The notes under the pieces were generated by a model. That model was given only the letters and a program-made list of their open reading frames with translations. It was not told where the DNA came from and made no database searches. The position numbers and the translations under genes are program-made. A stretch of 64,000 nucleotides of DNA, taken from assembly GCF_003076475.1 (NCBI RefSeq), contig NZ_CP020919.1, positions 124,001 through 188,000 on the forward strand, in the 5' to 3' direction. This stretch comes from Flavobacterium kingsejongi. Its GTDB lineage: Bacteria; Bacteroidota; Bacteroidia; Flavobacteriales; Flavobacteriaceae. Position 1 is the stretch's first letter; each line of letters starts with the position of its first letter. Positions 57,652 to 64,000 of this stretch are shown here, in pieces.

Positions 57652-58389
57652 ATGAATGAATCCACAGTAACCAAAATGAAACAAATGAAGCTTTATGGCA
57701 TGTTTAATGCTTTTAAAACAGCCATTGAAAGCGGGAAAACAGATCATTATACCCTTGACCAGTTTGTATCGATGATTATTGATGCAGAATGGGATGAAAG
57801 GTACAATCGTCGTATTGAACGAAGTATCACTAATGCCAAATTCCATTACAAATCAAATATTGAAAGTATCAATTTTGATGTATCACGTAACCTGGACCGA
57901 AACATGGTACTGCGTCTGGCAGAATGCGAATTTATAGAGAAAAACGAAAACATTTTAATCACTGGAAGCACCGGTGTCGGTAAAAGTTATTTAGGTACTG
58001 CATTAGGTTATCAAGCCTGTATACAGGGTTTTAAGGTAAGTTATTTTAATACCTCAAAATTGTTCGCTAGACTAAAAATGGCTAAAGCAGATGGTACTTA
58101 TCTACGGGAACTTACCAAAATACAAAGACAGGATGTTATAATACTTGATGATTTTGGACTCCAGGCACTTGACAGCCATAACCGAATTACTCTTTTAGAG
58201 ATCATAGAGGACAGGCATAATAACGGCTCTATAATCGTGACATCACAAATACCAGTTCAAGGCTGGTATGATATAATTGGAGAAAAAACGATAGCCGATG
58301 CAATATTAGACAGACTTATACACCAATCTCATAGGCTTGAATTACATGGAGAATCCATGAGAAAGAAAAGAGGAATAAACAAAGAGTGA
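57652..58389 (+). CDS. istB: IS21 helper ATPase IstB (copy 1)
   Basis: A 245-residue DnaC-like AAA+ ATPase. Walker A is TGSTGVGKSYLGTAL near residue 104, Walker B VIILDDFGLQ near 165, and the basic end is GESMRKKRGINKE. It remodels target DNA for IstA. Length is normal for the family. Confidence 0.96.
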   Translation: MNESTVTKMKQMKLYGMFNAFKTAIESGKTDHYTLDQFVSMIIDAEWDERYNRRIERSITNAKFHYKSNIESINFDVSRNLDRNMVLRLAECEFIEKNENILITGSTGVGKSYLGTALGYQACIQGFKVSYFNTSKLFARLKMAKADGTYLRELTKIQRQDVIILDDFGLQALDSHNRITLLEIIEDRHNNGSIIVTSQIPVQGWYDIIGEKTIADAILDRLIHQSHRLELHGESMRKKRGINKE

Positions 58390-58549
58390 TATTTTATTAT
58401 ATTTGAATACTAATTAACAGATGAAAAAATATAGTTTTTAATCAAAACGGAGGTGCTCACTTTGCACCGGAATTAGGTGGTCATTTTGAACTGGAATCAG
58501 GTGCTCACTTTAAAACGGAATGGGGTGATCAATATAACCGGAATTTGCA

Positions 58550-58762
58550 CTTTACAATGCTACTAAGCTTTGGGTATTTGTCAAAAAGATAGTTTGCAAC
58601 TAAAAGCAATTCATCGTGAGATATAATGCCATCCCTTAACCTGACATATTCCTTATATTGTATACCATCTTCCAAATCATCATAATAATTATTAGGAATA
58701 GGGTTTGTGTCGTCAATAGAAACTCTGCTAACCTCTTCATCATTAGCCAATGAGATAATAGC
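58550..58762 (-). pseudogene. GajB-like UvrD helicase, internal fragment between two IS copies
   Basis: 213 bp between the IS copies. The minus strand encodes, without a stop, the stretch LANDEEVSRVSIDDTNPIPN followed by DGIISHDELLLVANYLFDKY. The segment GIISHDELLLVANYLF is a typical UvrD/GajB element after the first helicase motifs. Removing IS copy 2 and one 6-bp duplication joins it in frame to the N-terminal part at 61405-61707 (101 + 69 codons). The helicase then ends at IS copy 1; motifs beyond this point are missing. Confidence 0.85.
58757..58762. repeat. target-site duplication (left) of IS copy 2
   Basis: AATAGC directly before the left end of IS copy 2; the same six bases follow its right end at 61405-61410. 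It marks a simple insertion into the helicase gene. Confidence 0.85.
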
Positions 58763-58942
58763 TGGAAAAACCGGTCAATTTGACCACCTAATTCCGGAGT
58801 AAATTGACCACCCGTTCCGGAGCAAACTGACCACCTAATTCCGGAGCAAATTGACCACCAAGTTTTGTGGTGAATTAAGTATTAAAAACTATTGATTTTT
58901 TCATGTTGTTAGAACCATACATTCGTTAAAAATTTACGGATT

Positions 58943-60490
58943 ATGGCAAACAAAATAACAGACATGAGTAAAATTAGAAAAGTAATTAAATTCTATTGTA
59001 ATGGAAAGAGTAAGTTATTTATAAGTAGCTACTTATCCCTTTCAAGAAATACGGTAAAGAAATATATTTCTTTATTTGAAGTTCTCGAATTAAGCTTTGA
59101 ATTAATCGACCAAAAAACCGATGCAGAGCTGGAACTTTTATTCTCCCAGACTAGTGTAGAGGCCATTAGCCCGAGATTACAGACACTTTATGATTTTTTT
59201 CCTAAAATGGAACGTGAACTAAAAAAAGTTGGCGTTACCGTACAGCATATGTGGGAACAATATATTGCTGTAAATCCTGATGGTTATCGAACTTCACAAT
59301 TTCATTATCATTACAATATATGGGGCAAACGAGTTAATCCGGTCATGCATATGAACCATAAGGCTGGTGATAAAATGTATGTTGATTATGCCGGAAAGAC
59401 ACTCTCAATTATTGATATAGATACTGGAGAAGTCAAAGAAGTACAATTTTTTGTAGCAATATTGGGCGCTAGCCAATACACGTATGCTGAAGCTTCCATG
59501 AGCCAGCAAAAGGAAAACTTTGTTGACTCGGTAGAAAATGCCATGCGCTTTTTTGAAGGCACTCCTGCCGCCATTGTTCCAGATAATTTAAAATCTGCCG
59601 TAATAAAAAGCAGTCGTTTTGAACCGACAATCAATGAAACCCTGGCTGATTTAGCAGAACATTACGAAACCACAATTTTACCTGCCAGAGCTTACAGGCC
59701 CAGAGACAAGTCACTAGTTGAAGGAGCTGTTAAGATATTATATCGAAGGATTTATGTAACCATAAAAGAAACTAAGTTCTTTTCTCTGGAAGAATTAAAC
59801 CAGCAGATCTGGGATTTACTTGACTCTCACAATAACAGAAAACTGACAGGACGCCCTTATTCCCGCTTTGAATTATTTTTAGAAGACGAGAAAGAAAAAC
59901 TGCGTCCACTCCCACAAGATCGTTTTGAAATTAAATACCAGTCTTTTGCAACAGTAATGCAAAACGGTCATGTTCAATTAAGCCAGGACAAAAACTATTA
60001 CAGCGTTCCGTATCAATATGTAAAGAAGAAAGCCAAGCTGTTATATACCAAATCAACAGTAGAGATTTATTATAAATACAATCGAATAGCTGTACATCCA
60101 AGAAACTACAAACCTTATGTCTATACAACAACTCCTGAGCATTTAGCCAGTACACATCAATTTGTAGCCCAATGGAGTGCTGCCCGCTTCATTGAATGGG
60201 CTAATAATATTGATGAGTCAGTAGGAGAATATATAATGCAGATAATCGAAAGCAGAAATCATCCAGAACAGGCTTATAAAAGCTGTTTAGGAATACTGAA
60301 TTTTGAAAAAAAGGTAGGCAGACAGCGATTAATAAATGCCTGCAGGCGGGCACTTGATTTTAAAATTTACAATTTTAAGACCATACAAAACATTTTAGAA
60401 AACAACTTGGATCATATTGATTTTGATCAAGAACCTGAGCAGGAACTTCCCGATCACAGTAACATAAGAGGAAAACACTATTATAACTAA
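58943..60490 (+). CDS. istA: IS21 transposase IstA (copy 2)
   Basis: A 515-residue protein identical to the copy at 56088-57635, with the same intact DDE residues. Full identity implies recent duplication, so the element is probably still active. Confidence 0.96.
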   Translation: MANKITDMSKIRKVIKFYCNGKSKLFISSYLSLSRNTVKKYISLFEVLELSFELIDQKTDAELELLFSQTSVEAISPRLQTLYDFFPKMERELKKVGVTVQHMWEQYIAVNPDGYRTSQFHYHYNIWGKRVNPVMHMNHKAGDKMYVDYAGKTLSIIDIDTGEVKEVQFFVAILGASQYTYAEASMSQQKENFVDSVENAMRFFEGTPAAIVPDNLKSAVIKSSRFEPTINETLADLAEHYETTILPARAYRPRDKSLVEGAVKILYRRIYVTIKETKFFSLEELNQQIWDLLDSHNNRKLTGRPYSRFELFLEDEKEKLRPLPQDRFEIKYQSFATVMQNGHVQLSQDKNYYSVPYQYVKKKAKLLYTKSTVEIYYKYNRIAVHPRNYKPYVYTTTPEHLASTHQFVAQWSAARFIEWANNIDESVGEYIMQIIESRNHPEQAYKSCLGILNFEKKVGRQRLINACRRALDFKIYNFKTIQNILENNLDHIDFDQEPEQELPDHSNIRGKHYYN

Positions 60491-60506
60491 ATTAAATCTT
60501 GAAAAA

Positions 60507-61244
60507 ATGAATGAATCCACAGTAACCAAAATGAAACAAATGAAGCTTTATGGCATGTTTAATGCTTTTAAAACAGCCATTGAAAGCGGGAAAACAGATC
60601 ATTATACCCTTGACCAGTTTGTATCGATGATTATTGATGCAGAATGGGATGAAAGGTACAATCGTCGTATTGAACGAAGTATCACTAATGCCAAATTCCA
60701 TTACAAATCAAATATTGAAAGTATCAATTTTGATGTATCACGTAACCTGGACCGAAACATGGTACTGCGTCTGGCAGAATGCGAATTTATAGAGAAAAAC
60801 GAAAACATTTTAATCACTGGAAGCACCGGTGTCGGTAAAAGTTATTTAGGTACTGCATTAGGTTATCAAGCCTGTATACAGGGTTTTAAGGTAAGTTATT
60901 TTAATACCTCAAAATTGTTCGCTAGACTAAAAATGGCTAAAGCAGATGGTACTTATCTACGGGAACTTACCAAAATACAAAGACAGGATGTTATAATACT
61001 TGATGATTTTGGACTCCAGGCACTTGACAGCCATAACCGAATTACTCTTTTAGAGATCATAGAGGACAGGCATAATAACGGCTCTATAATCGTGACATCA
61101 CAAATACCAGTTCAAGGCTGGTATGATATAATTGGAGAAAAAACGATAGCCGATGCAATATTAGACAGACTTATACACCAATCTCATAGGCTTGAATTAC
61201 ATGGAGAATCCATGAGAAAGAAAAGAGGAATAAACAAAGAGTGA
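60507..61244 (+). CDS. istB: IS21 helper ATPase IstB (copy 2)
   Basis: A 245-residue protein identical to the copy at 57652-58389, with intact Walker A and B. It lies 16 bp downstream of istA of the same element. Confidence 0.96.
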   Translation: MNESTVTKMKQMKLYGMFNAFKTAIESGKTDHYTLDQFVSMIIDAEWDERYNRRIERSITNAKFHYKSNIESINFDVSRNLDRNMVLRLAECEFIEKNENILITGSTGVGKSYLGTALGYQACIQGFKVSYFNTSKLFARLKMAKADGTYLRELTKIQRQDVIILDDFGLQALDSHNRITLLEIIEDRHNNGSIIVTSQIPVQGWYDIIGEKTIADAILDRLIHQSHRLELHGESMRKKRGINKE

Positions 61245-61404
61245 TATTTTATTATATTTGAATACTAATTAACAGATGAAAAAATATAGTTTTTAATCAA
61301 AACGGAGGTGCTCACTTTGCACCGGAATTAGGTGGTCATTTTGAACTGGAATCAGGTGCTCACTTTAAAACGGAATGGGGTGATCAATATAACCGGAATT
61401 TGCA

Positions 61405-61410
61405 AATAGC
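61405..61410. repeat. target-site duplication (right) of IS copy 2
   Basis: AATAGC, the partner of 58757-58762; on the minus strand it encodes Ala100-Ile101 of the helicase. Confidence 0.85.
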
Positions 61411-61707
61411 TTCTTTAAGTTCTTTTTGAAAATGCTTTATATTATCCCAAAGAAAATCGTGGATTGTAGATACATTTAAATTTTTATGATTTACTCTTTC
61501 TTCAATTTCCTTAACAGCCGCATTCGTATAGGTCATACAAGCAACTTTGGCAGTTGGATTTTCTAAAATTGCCTGACGAATTACACTTACTAAAGAATAG
61601 GTTTTGCCACTTCCAGCTCCGCCACTAAGAAGAAAATTTCTGCCTTCATCAATTGATTGAAATATTTCTTGTACTTCAAGTTCTAAATCTAATCTTCCTT
61701 CAGCCAT
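61405..61707 (-). pseudogene. GajB-like UvrD helicase, N-terminal part cut by IS copy 2
   Basis: The first 101 codons of a UvrD/PcrA-type superfamily 1 helicase. Walker A is LLSGGAGSGKTYSLV (residues 27-41), motif Ia is MTYTNAAVKEIEER (58-71), and motif Ib-like text is VSTIHDFLW. The ATG overlaps the 3' end of the OLD nuclease gene by 19 bp, the coupling usual for gajA-gajB. After Ile101 the frame runs into the IS. With the fragment at 58550-58762 about 170 of the roughly 500 expected residues can be recovered; the rest is absent. Confidence 0.88.
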
Positions 61708-63716
61708 AACAAACCATTTTTAATATATGCAGGAATATACCAATTGGTAAATTCTTCATCGCTATTATATAAAATATCCAAAGCGAAATGAGTTTTCTTT
61801 TTGATGCATTTATCAGCTAACACAAAAGCATTATTTGTAGCAATATCAAATAACTTCCTATTTTGTAATCCGTGAAATTCATCTTTTTTACCGTTTACAA
61901 AAGTTCGGTTGATGTGAATAAAAGCATCTTCGAAACTTCTTGCGTGATAAGCACTTTCTTCCTGTTGATAGCAAATACAAACCTTAGAGCTACCAAGATT
62001 GATTGTTCTGCTTGCTGCCGATAATGTTTTCAGTGCATCCCAAGTAACAGCTTTTAAAAAATGGTTAATCGCTGAATTGCTGGTTTTTGTTCCTTCATCG
62101 ACAGGGCAAGCTCCCCAAATATCTTGTCCATTATCATCTTGCTTTACGACTTTAAGAGCATCAATATCTGTTAATATTAAAGATTTTATCCCAAGAAATT
62201 CAATGAATTTTTCGAAAATTTGGGAATATGCCCCAACCTCAATAATAGATATGTTTTGTGATAATAACGGAAGAAAATTATCTTCTTTATTTTCTGCTTT
62301 TAAGCGTGCTAGTTCTTCTAAATCAACCTTACGCATAAAGGTAGGTATCAATATTCTTTCAGTGTCTCCTTCAATTAACACTGCTTTATCGGCAAAGAAA
62401 ATTTCAGCCCTGCTTATGGTTAAATATTGTTTTAGAAATTGGTACTGACTTGGGTCTGCGTCATACTGCTTTCTCAAATCATTTAGATTTTTTGCAGTTA
62501 CGTTATTCTTTGTTGTTGCTTTCAAATATTTAATATCATCGAAATCGCTATCTGCGACGATGTGTGATGAATGCGTTGTAATTATGTACTGTAATGGTCT
62601 GTTTATACCATCATCTCTTTTGACACCTTCCCGAAGCAGCTTTTTTATATTCTTTATAAATACGTACTGCATTTGGGGATGGGTATGAGCTTCCGGTTCT
62701 TCTATAATAAGTAAGTTAATATCCGATGGTTTCTTGTCTTTATCTTTTTTGAAATCCTGCACCAAAATTTCAATTTCAAAGATCATACTTATTAAGTTCA
62801 TATAGCCTAAACCGTTGTAGTGCTCCGGTAACTTATGGTCATCGTGAGTGTACACTACTGTAGTGTTGCCTTCAAGCAATTCTCGGTGTTGTAATGTTGA
62901 AATAATTGCTATATCAGTATCATTCAACTTAACGCCACCAAAATTCTGGACTTTTTTTATTACATCCTTAAATAAGTCTTTGTAGATGTCGCTCAATGTA
63001 CTATCTGTTTCAGCAAGTTGGTCTTTGAAATCCTCAGTAGCCTGGGTTTTATCACTACTATCTTCTTTCTTTTTATAAAGGCTAGAAGTTTGTTTTGAGA
63101 GTGTGTTTTCCTTTTCCTTATTTGTCACATCTCTTCTTGCACTTATGTACTTGAAGCTAATGATATCTTTTAAATTAATGTTTTCGCTAACAAGGTCAAT
63201 TGGTTTAGTTTCGGTAATCTTGTTTATAGCTGTATCATATTCAAAAGAAAATTTACGAATTTTAAAATATGCTTCTAAGTTTTGCTTTAGAAAATCTTTT
63301 AGTTCCCTTGGCTTGTATTCTTTCTTCTTAACATTTTTTGCATTTTCACTGCTTGCGAAGACTGCAAAGTCAGCTTTTATTCTTAAAAAATCATCATAGC
63401 TTACAGTATATTCAAAACCTAAAACAATATTGTTATTGTCAGGGTCTAAATCCATCAACACCCTGCTGATGTTAGACAAATCATCAGTATCGTTGTATTC
63501 AATATAAATTTTCAGTTTAATGCCTTTTGATGGAAATTCATCTGGAACATTAGCTGATTTTATTAAATTTTCTAATTCATTTTTAAAATCAATATTCAAG
63601 TCATCATAAGAAAATTTGCTTTTTTCATTTATAAATTTATCAAGAACTGAAAGAATAGAAGTCTTACCTGTATTATTTTTTCCAATAACAAGAGAAAGTT
63701 CTTTTTCAAGATCCAT
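61689..63716 (-). CDS. GajA-like OLD-family ATPase / TOPRIM nuclease
   Basis: At least 675 residues. Walker A GKNNTGKT is at 12-19, an ABC-type Walker B LLIIEEPEAHTHP near 335, and the switch histidine ITTHSSHIV near 380. The TOPRIM domain has LIEGDTER near 447 and LTDIDALK near 515, and YHARSFEDAF follows near 610. A class 2 OLD protein overlapping a UvrD helicase is the Gabija layout; GajA is a nucleotide-sensing DNA-nicking enzyme. The ATG at 63716 is not the family start: in-frame homology (IKKIEVENFRLLKTFS) continues upstream without a normal start codon. Confidence 0.85.
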   Translation of the reverse strand: MDLEKELSLVIGKNNTGKTSILSVLDKFINEKSKFSYDDLNIDFKNELENLIKSANVPDEFPSKGIKLKIYIEYNDTDDLSNISRVLMDLDPDNNNIVLGFEYTVSYDDFLRIKADFAVFASSENAKNVKKKEYKPRELKDFLKQNLEAYFKIRKFSFEYDTAINKITETKPIDLVSENINLKDIISFKYISARRDVTNKEKENTLSKQTSSLYKKKEDSSDKTQATEDFKDQLAETDSTLSDIYKDLFKDVIKKVQNFGGVKLNDTDIAIISTLQHRELLEGNTTVVYTHDDHKLPEHYNGLGYMNLISMIFEIEILVQDFKKDKDKKPSDINLLIIEEPEAHTHPQMQYVFIKNIKKLLREGVKRDDGINRPLQYIITTHSSHIVADSDFDDIKYLKATTKNNVTAKNLNDLRKQYDADPSQYQFLKQYLTISRAEIFFADKAVLIEGDTERILIPTFMRKVDLEELARLKAENKEDNFLPLLSQNISIIEVGAYSQIFEKFIEFLGIKSLILTDIDALKVVKQDDNGQDIWGACPVDEGTKTSNSAINHFLKAVTWDALKTLSAASRTINLGSSKVCICYQQEESAYHARSFEDAFIHINRTFVNGKKDEFHGLQNRKLFDIATNNAFVLADKCIKKKTHFALDILYNSDEEFTNWYIPAYIKNGLLWLKED

Positions 63717-63844
63717 TGAGAAAGTTTTCAGTAATCGGAAATTTTCAACTTCTATTTTTTTTATCTTCTTAATAGCTTGTAATAGTATTTGATTAGTTTT
63801 TATTCTTCTGGAATAGGTAATATATTTAATCTAATGTTTGTCAT
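63717..63844 (-). other. displaced N-terminus of the GajA-like gene (apparent frameshift)
   Basis: The minus strand has an ATG at 63844, immediately after the TAA of the previous gene, opening a 14-codon frame (MTNIRLNILPIPEE) that stops with TAA. In the nuclease frame the text continues from a stop at 63831 through about 38 codons ending KKIKKIEVENFRLLKTFS without ATG, GTG or TTG. One added A within GAAGAATAAAAAC would join the two. Either a 1-base deletion has broken the gene or a rare start codon is used. Confidence 0.6.
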
Positions 63845-64000
63845 TTATAAATTTTTTCCTCGATTTAACCTGCGTTTAGACAACTTCCTCCAAATGCTAT
63901 GAGCTAACTTTATTTCCTTATCTGTCAAGCCGTAATGTTGTTTTAAGATTACTTCGTTTGTGATTTTTAGCACTTCTTCAATGTCGGTTTTGTCTCGAAT
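63845..64000 (-). CDS. 3' end of an unidentified gene upstream of the GajA-like gene (partial)
   Basis: An open frame enters from the right edge and stops with TAA at 63845-63847. The visible 51 residues are charged (LKITNEVILKQHYGLTDKEI, SIWRKLSKRRLNRG) and helical. No family can be assigned. The stop touches the ATG at 63844, so it seems to be the first part of the same transcript as the nuclease and helicase. Confidence 0.6.
   Translation of the reverse strand: MRDKTDIEEVLKITNEVILKQHYGLTDKEIKLAHSIWRKLSKRRLNRGKNL

Larger units (their letters stand above)
55908..58549 (+). mobile_element. IS21-family element, copy 1
   Basis: A 2642-bp element starting TGGAAAAACCGGTCAA and ending CCGGAATTTGCA. 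The ends are imperfect inverted repeats of the TG...CA type, and each end holds several copies of a CCGGA/TGACCACC unit, as in transposase-binding repeats of IS21 elements. It carries istA and istB. The left flank (ctaaaaa) and right flank (ctttaca) do not match, so there is no target duplication. It is indistinguishable from copy 2 at a constant offset of 2855 bp. Confidence 0.93.
58763..61404 (+). mobile_element. IS21-family element, copy 2
   Basis: 2642 bp, the same length, ends and apparent sequence as copy 1, in the same orientation, and flanked by the duplication AATAGC. It splits the helicase gene after codon 101. The two copies lie only 213 bp apart. Confidence 0.95.

Noticed and set aside
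58529..58750. The 73-codon minus-strand frame between the IS copies as a gene of its own
   Set aside because: Its start is an internal methionine of the broken helicase and its last codons are IS sequence; it is a fragment.
58390..58942. Short repeated CCGGA/TGACCACC units around the IS ends as a possible CRISPR or satellite array
   Set aside because: They are the multiple terminal transposase-binding repeats of the two IS21 elements and have no spacer structure.

Overview
The window is Flavobacteriaceae DNA, most likely from a Flavobacterium. The evidence is the gliding/type IX secretion cluster gldK-gldL-gldM-gldN, promoter boxes of the Bacteroidetes TAnnTTTG type, and a mobile backbone (RteC, DUF3945, TopB, DUF1896, methylase-helicase) typical of Bacteroidetes integrative elements.

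Positions 1-31200 are chromosomal core. After a partial CDS and a DUF3601 gene come an ABC-F ATPase, a DUF983 protein, an FAD oxidoreductase, gldN-M-L-K (minus strand), an arginase-fold protein that has lost most metal ligands, topoisomerase I, a membrane protein, miaB, a sigma-54-type AAA+ regulator, an LptE-like lipoprotein, a TPR-type protein, secG, groES-groEL, a DedA protein and a dicarboxylate symporter. A four-gene minus-strand unit follows: DabA and DabB (energy-coupled inorganic carbon uptake), a SulP/STAS anion transporter and an outer-membrane porin. The porin frame is broken by one in-frame TAG.

Positions about 31300-46150 are the backbone of an integrative element: an RteC regulator, two tandem small helix-turn-helix proteins, a DUF3945 protein, TopB, an ORF6N protein with a phospholipase-D-like tail, a reversed oxidoreductase/Crp pair, a DUF1896 protein, a 1.8-kilo-residue methylase-helicase resembling phage DarB-type proteins, and a second RteC in the opposite orientation. 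No integrase or tra genes are in the window.

Positions 46150-55350 are AT-rich cargo, all on the minus strand: a decayed AraC-type gene, a C-terminal threonyl-tRNA synthetase fragment with a small ferredoxin-fold-like protein, a lipoprotein, and four genes of the penicillin-recognising serine-hydrolase superfamily. These four are two hydrolases, an apparently intact class D beta-lactamase and a class A fragment without its nucleophile. DUF3781, SnoaL-like, AraC and DUF1349 genes are mixed among them.

Positions 55500-64000 hold a truncated regulator, two apparently identical 2642-bp IS21-family elements in direct orientation, and a Gabija-like defence pair. The pair is an OLD-family ATPase/TOPRIM nuclease (GajA-like) overlapping a UvrD-type helicase (GajB-like). 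The right-hand IS interrupts the helicase with a clean 6-bp target duplication. The left-hand IS has no matching duplication and joins a helicase fragment to the unrelated regulator, so the rest of the helicase was probably lost by recombination between IS copies. The nuclease also seems to have lost its proper start through a 1-base frameshift. This disabled defence module is the most notable system in the window, followed by the Dab-SulP-porin unit.
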